In this document: one piece after another, positions 1-7,533 of the stretch
Layout: every line of letters starts with the position of its first letter
How positions within the stretch are numbered: position 1 is the first letter of the stretch
Assembly: GCA_023141075.1 (NCBI GenBank)
Contig: JAGLKL010000023.1
Span: forward strand, 1-11,758
Length of the DNA: 11,758 bases
Reading direction: 5' to 3'
Source: Alphaproteobacteria bacterium
Lineage (GTDB): Bacteria > Pseudomonadota > Alphaproteobacteria > Micavibrionales > Micavibrionaceae
Program-made: the position numbers and the translations under genes
The notes under the pieces: generated by a model
Seen by the model: the letters and a program-made list of their open reading frames with translations, nothing else
Databases searched by the model: none
What the model was told of the DNA's origin: nothing

Positions 1-718
1 TCTTGTTTACCAGATCTTCACAGGGAAACTTTCCGGAACATGAAGAGCAAGCATAAGATGAGAGTCGATCCAGCGTATCCAAATAAATTGAGGCTCCTTC
101 AATTCTTAACCCGGTTTTTTTCTTTAATCGTGATAAAGCTCTGGAAAAAGTTTCCGGTTGCATACCAAGGTATGCTGCCAAAAGCATTTTATCATAAGGA
201 AGGTGAATAACAGGAAGATTTGTCTTCTCTTGTAAAGCCTGACGTAAAATAAAACAGCCGATTCTCTGTGTGGTACTTTGCGTCGCGCGATGTTCTAATT
301 CTCTATCTTTTCGCGTTAACTGGTGCGTTGCTTCCAGGAGCATACTAATCGAAACATTGTTGTCCTCGTACATCTCTTCACGTAAATCGGATAATGGTAA
401 AGAAATAATAGTCCCCGATTCGGCAATTTCAGCACTATAAGGGTATGTACTTTCATCAAATAAAAGGTTATGTCCGAAAGCATCGCCTTCAGAAAGAACA
501 TCCAGCACTGCCTGTGTGCCATCCAAAGTTTCTCTGAATAATTTCACGTGACCGCTTTTTACCACGTAATAATGCTTGGCAATGTCACCGTGAATAAATA
601 GCATTTTCCCTTTTTTATGTATATTTTGGTGTGCACGCTTCGAAATCCTGTTGAGAGTTGAAGGGGCGAGCCCGTAAAAGATGGATGATTTTGAAAGAAC
701 GTTGATGATATCATCCAT
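1..718 (-). CDS. Crp/Fnr-family transcriptional regulator (3' end cut by window edge)
   Basis: A cyclic-nucleotide-binding-type sensor domain (about residues 10-115) is followed by a dimerisation helix (about 120-145) and a winged helix-turn-helix (about 150-215). I translated 239 residues without a stop; the gene continues past position 1. The recognition helix reads PETFSR, with E189, S192 and R193 forming the ExxSR motif that FNR-class regulators use to read TTGAT half-sites. The N-terminus has no cysteines, so an FNR-type 4Fe-4S cluster there is excluded. The visible C-terminus carries C224, C227 and C233 (CSSCSGKFPC). The start is fixed by an in-frame TAA two codons upstream of ATG 718. 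An AAGGAG lies 14 nt upstream, which is rather far. A Dnr/Nnr-like nitric-oxide or redox sensor is possible, but the ligand cannot be read from the sequence. An FNR-type box at 778-791 suggests autoregulation. Class is sure, signal unknown. Confidence 0.9.
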   Translation of the reverse strand, partial: MDDIINVLSKSSIFYGLAPSTLNRISKRAHQNIHKKGKMLFIHGDIAKHYYVVKSGHVKLFRETLDGTQAVLDVLSEGDAFGHNLLFDESTYPYSAEIAESGTIISLPLSDLREEMYEDNNVSISMLLEATHQLTRKDRELEHRATQSTTQRIGCFILRQALQEKTNLPVIHLPYDKMLLAAYLGMQPETFSRALSRLKKKTGLRIEGASIYLDTLDRLSSYACSSCSGKFPCEDLVNK

Positions 719-777
719 GACTTAACTCTTTTCTCCTTAAGAATTCCGGTGATATTTATCCTGCCATGGTTTGTTAG

Positions 778-791
778 TTGATGAAAGTCAA
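778..791 (-). promoter_or_regulatory. FNR-type box (anaerobox) upstream of the Crp/Fnr gene
   Basis: Read on the minus strand the site is TTGACTTTCATCAA, matching the FNR/Anr/Dnr consensus TTGAT-N4-ATCAA at 9 of 10 specified bases. Its centre is about 66 bp upstream of the regulator start codon. An AT-rich stretch (GATAAATAT, about 752-760) follows at roughly the distance of a -10 region, although the exact class II register (-41.5) cannot be fixed without a mapped start. The neighbouring regulator carries the matching ExxSR recognition motif. The divergent channel gene starts 218 bp away, so control of that gene is less likely. Confidence 0.6.
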
Positions 792-898
792 TTATCATTT
801 TGCCGAAATAAAATGGAATTTGTGGGTTGTGCTTTAGAATCAATCCTTTCCCTTGCCCCCGCACAAAAAACAAGCAACAATATTCATGTTGGACTATC

Positions 899-993
899 TT
901 AGGGTAAGAACCTATTAATTAGGTGCAATTCTGTTTAAATTTACAGGTGAAGGATCGATTTTAATGAATATAATTAATAGGTCCTGACCCTAA
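899..993. mobile_element. MITE-like palindromic element with 22-bp terminal inverted repeats
   Basis: Positions 899-920 and 972-993 are inverted copies of each other with 20 of 22 bases paired; the mismatches lie at arm positions 8 and 11. The arms begin TTAGGGT and end CCTATTAATT. The 51-bp interior is AT-rich and has no coding capacity. The arms are bounded by TA (900-901 and 991-992), as expected for the TA target duplication of IS630/Tc1-mariner-type transposases. No transposase is present, so this would be a non-autonomous element mobilised in trans. The assignment to IS630 rests only on the TA ends. A structured regulatory RNA or a REP-like palindrome are the alternatives. Confidence 0.55.
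969..974 (+). promoter_or_regulatory. Candidate -10 box for the MscS-type channel gene
   Basis: A perfect TATAAT hexamer whose last three bases fall in the right arm of the MITE-like element. Transcription from it would start near 981 and give a leader of about 28 nt before ATG 1009, including the AAAAGGAAA ribosome-binding region. No good -35 hexamer stands at 16-18 bp spacing; the nearest candidate, TTTACA (940-945), is 23 bp away. Confidence 0.4.
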
Positions 994-1008
994 AAGGAAA
1001 TCTTTTTC

Positions 1009-3414
1009 ATGTTTCGGCTATCAGCGCGACATACATATTTATTGTTAAGCTTTCTTGTAGCGTTTGTTTCTTTTGTAAGCCCAGTGTCGTATGTGAGTGC
1101 GCAGGATATCCTTGATCTAACGGAACTCCAAAAAGAACTGGAAGCCAAGCAAGCAGAACTTGATGCATTTGAGCCTATGCTGCTTGATAATACGTTTGAT
1201 GATGAGACACTTTTTGAAACACGTCAAAGTGTGAAAGGTTTGCGCACACGCTCGAGTGAGATTCAGAATCTGGTTAACCCGATGAGTGCTTCAGTTGCTG
1301 CAAATCTGGCAGATATCGGTTCTGCGCCGGATGAGGAAAGCGGGTTGGAGGAGCCGGAGAATATCCGTGAACTGCGAGAAAAACTTACCAAAGAAAGCCA
1401 GATAATACAGGGGATATTGACACAGGCGGAGGCGCTGAGTTCCAAGTCCACGCGATTTCTGGAACAATTAGCGACATTACAGTGCACTCAATTTATCGGG
1501 AAAATACTTGAAAACAGCATTTCTCCTTTTAATGCCCGGTTGTGGAAAGAAATGCATGGTGACAAGCTACAGGTCATCCAAAGTATACGTGAAGGTTGGT
1601 CTTCTCTGTTTGCAGGAAGGAGCGACCAAGACAAGCAGATCGCCATAGATATGCTGCGCGTTATAGGTGGTGCATTATTGCTGCTTTTTATTCTGGTTGT
1701 GATGGTTAATACACGTATGTTGCGGCGGGATATCAGCGCGATGAACGAACCGAAGCTTGGTAAGAGGTTGCGCAGTACCGGGGTATACATACTGATCTCC
1801 ATGAGTGTAGCCGTGTTGAGTCTGATAATACTGGCTTTTGTGGCCGGAAAATATGGATTGCTTCAACAGATAAACCAGAGGATGTTTTATCAACTATTAG
1901 GTTTTTCTCTCTTTATTATCTATGTACTGGTCAGCCTGTGCTCACTTATGGCCGGGGAAGTGATACGTAAAAAAGTTGGAATTTTGGGGCTTGCAACCGT
2001 CATTCTTTACGCCATAGATTACAGCTTTTTATTTTTTGGCCGACACCTGAGTGTGCCTGTCGAGTTGGTCATCGTACAGAGTTTTTTATCTACGACCCTA
2101 TTTTCTGTGCTTATGCTGATATTTTCAATCGCGCTTGTGCAGCGGCAAGAGGAAGCTCGTGTCTTTTTGTTTAAGCGCCGCTTTTTCTACGCAAGCGCTA
2201 TTGTAGGTGTACTGATTTTTATCGCCAATGCACTGGGTTATGTTGCTCTCACCCGTTTTATTTTTGAGCAAACCGTGTTGCTCACGAGCTTTATTATCAC
2301 TGTGTTAATATTGCGTGCAATGCTTCGTCCTCTATTAGTATGGGTCGAGCACTTCTTTTATCGAAACCCCGAGAAAGAAGACAATCTAGCTCTGTTCTGG
2401 CTGTGCTTTTTGACCGATACGGTGCTGGTTTTGCTCTCCCTACCGTTAATCGCGGCCATTGTCGGTGTGGAATGGGAGGGCATTCGGGTGCTGATTTATC
2501 AGGCTGTATCAGGCTTTAAGGTCGGCGGTATTACTATCTCCCTGATTAGCTTGGCCGGTTCAATCTTGCTGTTTATCGTTTTGCTGTTTATTACGCGCTT
2601 AATACAAAAAATTCTGGCCAATAAAGTGCTGCCCAAGACCCGCATGGAAGAATCTGTGCGTTTGTCCTTTGTCCAGATCTTCGGCTATATCGGCTTGACG
2701 ATAGCATTTATGGCGGCGGTTTCTTCGGTTGGATTTGACCTTAGTAATTTGGCGTTAATCGCCGGGGCTTTGTCGGTTGGTATCGGTTTTGGATTGCAAA
2801 GTATCGTCAGTAATTTTGTATCGGGGCTTATATTACTGTTTGAACGTCCTATCAAAGTCGGGGACTGGGTTATTCTTAATTCAGGCGAAGGAGTTGTTAA
2901 GCGTATCAGCGTACGTGCAACAGAGATAGAAACGCTGGATCGTACGGCGATCATTATTCCTAACTCTGAGCTTATCAGTGCTTCGGTGACAAACTGGACA
3001 CACAAGGATAGAACCGGGCGGCTAACGATCAGTGTGGGCGTGTCCTATGATTCCGACCCGCAGCGTGTCTATGATCTTTTGCTGGAGGTGGCAAAAGAGA
3101 GCGATCTGGTTTTAAGCAGCCCGTTGCCTTCTGTATTGTTTAGAGATTTTGGTGATAGTGCTCTGATTTTTGAGTTACGCATATTCATTCGTAATATTAC
3201 GGATCGCTACAAAATAGCAACCAAATTACGTCTGGATATCTGGAAAAAGCTTAAGGAAGAGGAAATCGAGATTCCCTTCCCGCAGCGCGATCTTCATATC
3301 CGCAGTGCAAGTGGATTGAATGGTGAGGAACCTCTGTCACCTTCGAATTCTTCCGAAAAAGGGCAAGTGAAAAAGAAAGCACAGAACAAGAAAAACGCTG
3401 CGAGTGGAGAATAA
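1009..3414 (+). CDS. Large MscS-family mechanosensitive ion channel
   Basis: An 801-aa inner-membrane channel that probably opens under membrane tension to release solutes during hypo-osmotic shock. A cleavable signal peptide (residues 1-31, ending VSA) leads to a charged, helical periplasmic region (about 32-205) resembling the DUF3772 domain of large alphaproteobacterial MscS proteins. About ten transmembrane segments follow between residues 215 and 571. The conserved MscS pore helix spans about 576-612 (AGALSVGIGFGLQ begins at 585; FERP is 611-614) and is followed by the cytoplasmic beta domain (KVGDW, IPNSELI) and the alpha/beta vestibule to about 764. The last 37 residues are a lysine/serine-rich tail. 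MscS of E. coli is 286 aa, so this belongs to the long MscK/MscM-like group. The start has a purine-rich AAAAGGAAA upstream. It converges on the RsmC-like gene. Confidence 0.93.
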   Translation: MFRLSARHTYLLLSFLVAFVSFVSPVSYVSAQDILDLTELQKELEAKQAELDAFEPMLLDNTFDDETLFETRQSVKGLRTRSSEIQNLVNPMSASVAANLADIGSAPDEESGLEEPENIRELREKLTKESQIIQGILTQAEALSSKSTRFLEQLATLQCTQFIGKILENSISPFNARLWKEMHGDKLQVIQSIREGWSSLFAGRSDQDKQIAIDMLRVIGGALLLLFILVVMVNTRMLRRDISAMNEPKLGKRLRSTGVYILISMSVAVLSLIILAFVAGKYGLLQQINQRMFYQLLGFSLFIIYVLVSLCSLMAGEVIRKKVGILGLATVILYAIDYSFLFFGRHLSVPVELVIVQSFLSTTLFSVLMLIFSIALVQRQEEARVFLFKRRFFYASAIVGVLIFIANALGYVALTRFIFEQTVLLTSFIITVLILRAMLRPLLVWVEHFFYRNPEKEDNLALFWLCFLTDTVLVLLSLPLIAAIVGVEWEGIRVLIYQAVSGFKVGGITISLISLAGSILLFIVLLFITRLIQKILANKVLPKTRMEESVRLSFVQIFGYIGLTIAFMAAVSSVGFDLSNLALIAGALSVGIGFGLQSIVSNFVSGLILLFERPIKVGDWVILNSGEGVVKRISVRATEIETLDRTAIIIPNSELISASVTNWTHKDRTGRLTISVGVSYDSDPQRVYDLLLEVAKESDLVLSSPLPSVLFRDFGDSALIFELRIFIRNITDRYKIATKLRLDIWKKLKEEEIEIPFPQRDLHIRSASGLNGEEPLSPSNSSEKGQVKKKAQNKKNAASGE

Positions 3415-3464
3415 CAGTTTTTATCCGCGCAATAAGGTCTCCTGCGTAAAATGGTGGAGATTCA

Positions 3465-4502
3465 TTATTTCACGCATTCATATATCTTAAATCCTTGTCC
3501 TTCATAGTGCTTACGCACGTTTTCAAAATAATTTGCCAATTTTGCTTCATAAGCCAAATGCTTATTGGCGACCATCCAAAGTTTCCCGCCGCTACGAAGG
3601 CATTCATAAGCGCTCTCAATAAATGACAGCCCCACATCCAAAACCGTAGTTTTCCCTTCATGAAAAGGCGGATTCATCACCACATAATCAAGATTTTTCA
3701 AAGCACTTGCAGGATTAACCAGATCCAGCCATAAATATTCGGTCGCACAATTATTATGTACACATGCCTGCATATTCCGCTCACAAGCTTGCAAAGCACG
3801 CTTATCTGCATCAACACAATATAATGTTTCTACACCCTCATTTTTAGCCAAAATAGATGCTGACAAATATCCATAGCCACAACCAAAATCAGCGACTTTA
3901 CCATTCAGGTCGTCCGGTAAATTCTCTGCCAGTATTCTGGAGCCGGTATCAATTTTGTCCCAGCCAAATATCCCGGGCTGAGAATAAAACCGGCCATACA
4001 ATACGCTCTGCATCATCCCGCCCTCAAGAGCATCTGCAATAGCCTCGTCATTAATATACTTACCCTTAATTACACGTACGGCTCGCGCCTTGTTACAAGA
4101 AAACATTAGTGGCTCTTCAAACCCAAACCCGTGGAAAAGCTTCTTCAGGCGTGCCCCGCCTGCTTTGTTGTCCGCCGCACAGACCAGCGTACCGCCTTCA
4201 CGAAGCGCCACGATCCCCTGCGCAATCATATAACGTGCTTCAATCATATTCTTGGGAACCAGAATCAGCGCGAGATCATAAGCGCTTTCTTGCACACTAT
4301 CGCATGAGTCAGACACATCAAAGCCGCGTTTCTCTAAATTTTCCGCATAAGGTTTGAAATGCTGCCTAAAAGATATACTAGCTTTATCAAAACTATTTAA
4401 CGCACTGTAATAACAGGCATTAATGAATATTATATCACGCTTTTCGATTTGTGTCGTATCGCTTTCTGCCGCAAAAAAGAGTGTCTCCAAGGCTCCTTTC
4501 AT
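3465..4502 (-). CDS. rsmC: RsmC-like 16S rRNA (guanine-N2)-methyltransferase
   Basis: A 345-aa class I SAM-dependent methyltransferase of the RsmC/RlmG type, expected to modify G1207 of 16S rRNA at N2. The N-terminal half looks like the degenerate methyltransferase copy that these proteins carry. The C-terminal MTS domain has the SAM-binding motif DFGCGYGY (205-212), an acidic residue at the end of strand 2 (YCVDAD) and the catalytic NPPFHEG (from residue 277) typical of N-methyltransferases acting on guanine. The GTG at 4538 would add 12 residues. I prefer ATG 4502, which has a GGGGGC ribosome-binding site 6 nt upstream, while GTG 4538 has none. It lies 43 bp behind the AsmA-like gene on the same strand, probably in one operon. 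RlmG is the main alternative for the exact target. Confidence 0.82.
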   Translation of the reverse strand: MKGALETLFFAAESDTTQIEKRDIIFINACYYSALNSFDKASISFRQHFKPYAENLEKRGFDVSDSCDSVQESAYDLALILVPKNMIEARYMIAQGIVALREGGTLVCAADNKAGGARLKKLFHGFGFEEPLMFSCNKARAVRVIKGKYINDEAIADALEGGMMQSVLYGRFYSQPGIFGWDKIDTGSRILAENLPDDLNGKVADFGCGYGYLSASILAKNEGVETLYCVDADKRALQACERNMQACVHNNCATEYLWLDLVNPASALKNLDYVVMNPPFHEGKTTVLDVGLSFIESAYECLRSGGKLWMVANKHLAYEAKLANYFENVRKHYEGQGFKIYECVK

Positions 4503-4545
4503 ATTATTGCCCCCATAACATATAGTAAAAAATGACACTTAAGCA

Positions 4546-5373
4546 CTATTCGAATATTCCTTTTAAGTTATCAAGACCTTTTTTAAATTTACCGACTTCT
4601 TTATTATAGCTTTTCTTGAGATTCTTTTTGAATACTTCACCAGTACTAACACCAATCTCGTTAAGCATGTCCAAAGGCAAGCCTTCTAAAAATCCGGCAC
4701 TATTAGCTGAACCGTTAAATTTATCCAAAACAGCATCCATTATTTGCGCAATGGCCTCTTCAGCTACCACGCCATTTTCTTTCTCGCCAATACCTCTTAA
4801 ATGGATATCGGGCACTTTCACAATCGACAGATTATTATCACCTAAAAGCGTGACACTTGGTTTCAATTGTGCGCCGGTAAGGACAAATTTGCGAACAATC
4901 ACCTTGATATCAGGTACAGCGCTGGAAGAAGCAACATCACTACTTTGCGGTGTTTGTTGTGCCGTTTGTTGTGCCTTTTTCTTTAATGCGCCCAGATTAA
5001 CGCCATTCTCGTTGACCTCCAGATTAACAGCCGTACCGTCAACCTGCACCAAAGAAAAAGCAAGAAGCTCCTTGGAAAAGCTTTCCCCTGCTACGGTAAC
5101 GGCCTTAATAATGATAGCATGTTCGTTTTTATAGCCCTTCGGATTAGCCACAGCGATATCATTCACCACGACTGTCAAAGTCTTAAGCTGAATATCCATC
5201 TCACCGATAGTAACCGGAACACCTAGCGCTTCACTCGCCGCCTTCTCAGCAAAATCCTTGGCCAGATCCTCTATATTCACATATAAATAGGCTACAAGCC
5301 CTACGACCAGCAGAACAATTACACTAAACAATATTAAAGCCAGTTTTGCAGTTTTCTTTATAACCGACGTCAT
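4546..5373 (-). CDS. Short AsmA-like inner-membrane-anchored protein
   Basis: A 275-aa protein with one N-terminal transmembrane helix (about residues 8-32) and a periplasmic body. The segment after the helix (GVPVTIGEMDIQL, then NDIAVANPKGY) matches the beginning of AsmA/TamB-type domains, which are bridge-like envelope proteins linked to lipid transport and outer-membrane assembly. A Gln/Ser-rich linker (about 137-157) separates the first domain from a second one, and the C-terminus is a lysine-rich amphipathic helix. AsmA itself is over 600 aa, so this is a short member. The start at 5373 is chosen because AGGAGG lies 6 nt upstream; an earlier ATG at 5388 overlaps that site. The downstream RsmC-like gene is probably co-transcribed. 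Family is likely; function is inferred from the family only. Confidence 0.7.
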   Translation of the reverse strand: MTSVIKKTAKLALILFSVIVLLVVGLVAYLYVNIEDLAKDFAEKAASEALGVPVTIGEMDIQLKTLTVVVNDIAVANPKGYKNEHAIIIKAVTVAGESFSKELLAFSLVQVDGTAVNLEVNENGVNLGALKKKAQQTAQQTPQSSDVASSSAVPDIKVIVRKFVLTGAQLKPSVTLLGDNNLSIVKVPDIHLRGIGEKENGVVAEEAIAQIMDAVLDKFNGSANSAGFLEGLPLDMLNEIGVSTGEVFKKNLKKSYNKEVGKFKKGLDNLKGIFE

Positions 5374-5514
5374 ATAAAGCCTCCTCATTTTCTTATCTTA
5401 ATGATACATAGTTCTATGGTGTAGCGGATTTTACGCTCTATGACAAAACGAAAAAATACTGCGGTATCACTCCGGCTATAAAGCTGGCAATATGATTTGC
5501 CGTGAGTACACTAC

Positions 5515-7410
5515 CTAACTGATTTTCTTGCACCAAAACTGATACATGGAAATAAAAGTCTCCGGGTTTTTCTTTTCCCATGCATCCCAAACTTCAAGGT
5601 TTGTACCCTCGGGATCAATCTTGGCATTTTGGTTTTGATACTTTACCAGCGTTTTTTTATCCAAATAAAACTTCAAAAACTCCAGCCCCAACGTATTCAG
5701 ATGCTCTTTTACCTGAAGTAAATCAAACTGATGCTCTTGCACATGGAACAACAAATCGCGGCATTCGGATAAATTGTAATAATCAATAATCCCTTCAAGC
5801 TTCTTGATTGTTTTATGCTTTAAATAAGAAGTTATATTGTCCTTGAAGACACTTATTGACGAGCCGTCAGAACCAATATTCTTTTCCCGAATAACATTAT
5901 GTGCCTCATTGATCGCCCAGCGTGCACAGTGACTATACAAACCGATACGCATCAAGCCATCATCCTTAAGCAACCCGCACAAAACCTGCCAGCCTGCTTT
6001 GGGATCTTTCATATGGTGCAGCACTCCCGCACTGGCGATATAATCAAACCTCCCCGCCCAATCCTCAAGATCAGCCAGAGCCAAAATATCGGCTTGATAG
6101 AACCTGATATTCTCAATACCTAACTGACGCGCCTTAAAAATAGCATAAGCCAGACTCGTTTTACTTAAATCGACAGCCGTTATCTGCGCATCGGGAAAAG
6201 CATATGCCATCTGGATTGCCTCTTTACCGGTTCCACACCCGGCAATCAGTATCTCGGCTTTACTGTCCTTCAGATACCCTTCAATTTGCAGGTCAAACAA
6301 TTCTTTGGAAGTAACATTCCAGCGTGGATAAGGAAACGTCTCATATTGCGCCTGCACGGCCTGAGATGTTTTATCTTCGATTTTACCTAGTGTTTCTATC
6401 TCTTTTAATATCTCTTGCTGCGCAAAATACTCTTCTATCTGGCTTTTCGGGATTTGCGAAACATGGTTCCCCCCTTTAAGCCCTGCGGCAATTTCTTTAG
6501 CCTTCGGCAAAGCGTAAATCAGCCTATAGCATCCATAACAAGCAAGATCGCTAAGAGCCGGATTAGGAGCCTCTTCATTTATCTTTTTCGAAAGCGCGTC
6601 CAGCAACTCAGCTTCTTCAGGTGAGCAAGACATGACATAATCGGTCAGGAAACAATAGCGCGAGAGCGCACAGGTAATAAGCTCAATATCACTTTCATCA
6701 GAAAACAGGTTTCTTTGTCCAACAACACTTTCCAATAAATAATGCCGCAAACATTTTATCCATCTCTCAAATGTAAGGTTCGGAACGATAAACTTACCCA
6801 GCCCCGTCAGAAAAAACGGATTAATAAGCCCGTCACAATTAGGAAAGCGCTCCATATTTTTTTTATAAGAGCTATAATCCTTTTGCTTGGAAAGCTTGAA
6901 ATACGGCCCTATTGAAGCATCCCGCCGAATCATGCTCAACCATGCCGAACCCATAAAAACCATATCAACCTGATCGCTCTCCAGACATTCAATTAACACA
7001 CCCTTTAAATTGGGGTTAGTTTTCTTATATGTTAGAATACTGACCACATTAATCAGCTTTTGTTTGTAATCCTCATTTGCCGGATCAATTGCCACAGCCT
7101 GCGCATGACACTCAATCGCCGCGATACCCTGCCCACAAACAAAATAAACGTCGCCCAGAAGGCTCAACGCTTCGTGATAAAATTTATCGATCTTGACTGC
7201 CTCAAGCAACGCCTTAGTCGCAGGGACATAGTCATTTTCCGCAGCAAGAAAAACCTTCCCAAGTGCATAAAAACCGTGCTTATCCGGCTCTTGCGCCAGA
7301 TCTTCTTTCAAAACTGCCACAGCCTGCGTATATTCACCCGCTTTAAAGAAATCTAATGCTTTACTGTACTTTAACGAAGCAATCTCGCCAAAATCCGAAG
7401 ATACATCCAT
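5515..7410 (-). CDS. TPR-repeat protein fused to a class I SAM methyltransferase
   Basis: A 631-aa, apparently cytosolic protein. Tetratricopeptide-like helical repeats occupy about residues 10-125 (ALGKVFLAAEN, ALSLLGDVYFVCGQ, AIECHAQAVAIDP). A helical central region (about 130-345) contains no motif I recognise. The signature QYETFPYPRW (355-364) then introduces a Rossmann methyltransferase domain with motif I ILIAGCGTG (387-395), the acidic motif VDLS (413-416) and GVLHHM (462-467). A C-terminal helical extension of roughly 130 residues follows. Proteins with this layout are annotated as TPR-domain methyltransferases; their substrates are generally unknown and may be proteins, glycans or small molecules. 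A weak AGGA lies just before ATG 7410. The gene stands 123 bp from the exported-protein gene and 141 bp from the AsmA-like gene, so operon membership is uncertain. Confidence 0.82.
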   Translation of the reverse strand: MDVSSDFGEIASLKYSKALDFFKAGEYTQAVAVLKEDLAQEPDKHGFYALGKVFLAAENDYVPATKALLEAVKIDKFYHEALSLLGDVYFVCGQGIAAIECHAQAVAIDPANEDYKQKLINVVSILTYKKTNPNLKGVLIECLESDQVDMVFMGSAWLSMIRRDASIGPYFKLSKQKDYSSYKKNMERFPNCDGLINPFFLTGLGKFIVPNLTFERWIKCLRHYLLESVVGQRNLFSDESDIELITCALSRYCFLTDYVMSCSPEEAELLDALSKKINEEAPNPALSDLACYGCYRLIYALPKAKEIAAGLKGGNHVSQIPKSQIEEYFAQQEILKEIETLGKIEDKTSQAVQAQYETFPYPRWNVTSKELFDLQIEGYLKDSKAEILIAGCGTGKEAIQMAYAFPDAQITAVDLSKTSLAYAIFKARQLGIENIRFYQADILALADLEDWAGRFDYIASAGVLHHMKDPKAGWQVLCGLLKDDGLMRIGLYSHCARWAINEAHNVIREKNIGSDGSSISVFKDNITSYLKHKTIKKLEGIIDYYNLSECRDLLFHVQEHQFDLLQVKEHLNTLGLEFLKFYLDKKTLVKYQNQNAKIDPEGTNLEVWDAWEKKNPETFISMYQFWCKKIS

Positions 7411-7454
7411 ATTCCTGTAACCCCACTAAAAATAATTAATATAATCAATAAATA

Positions 7455-7488
7455 CAGCACCGACACCGCACACCGCCGCCCCAGCGCC
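7455..7488. repeat. C-rich island with three CACCG repeats
   Basis: A 34-bp stretch with 27 G/C bases inside AT-rich intergenic DNA, upstream of the TPR-methyltransferase gene. CACCG occurs at 7458-7462, 7464-7468 and 7471-7475, followed by GCCGCCCC. Read on the transcribed minus strand this is CGGTG three times after a GGGGCGGCGG run. It could be a protein-binding site, the relic of a coding sequence, or a two-tetrad G-rich structure. No function is demonstrated. Confidence 0.4.
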
Positions 7489-7533
7489 AACTCACACTAA
7501 AGTGCACAGGGCAACGCGCCTAATTCAGATTAA

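Noticed and set aside
316..873. Open frames on the minus strand in the left region (68 and 104 aa)
   Set aside because: The first is in another frame of the Crp/Fnr gene. The second overlaps the 5' part of that gene and the FNR-box region; neither resembles a known protein.
963..986. ATG at 965 opening a 7-codon leader frame (MNIINRS) with GAAGGA upstream
   Set aside because: It overlaps the candidate -10 box, would not be transcribed from it, and is too short to support.
3440..3468. GGTCTCC / GGAGATT stem between the channel and RsmC genes
   Set aside because: The loop is long, two pairs are wobble, and no T-run follows, so it is not a credible terminator.
4616..5134. 172-aa plus-strand open frame opposite the AsmA-like gene
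   Set aside because: It is antisense to a gene with a good ribosome-binding site and recognisable family features, and its translation looks like a shadow.
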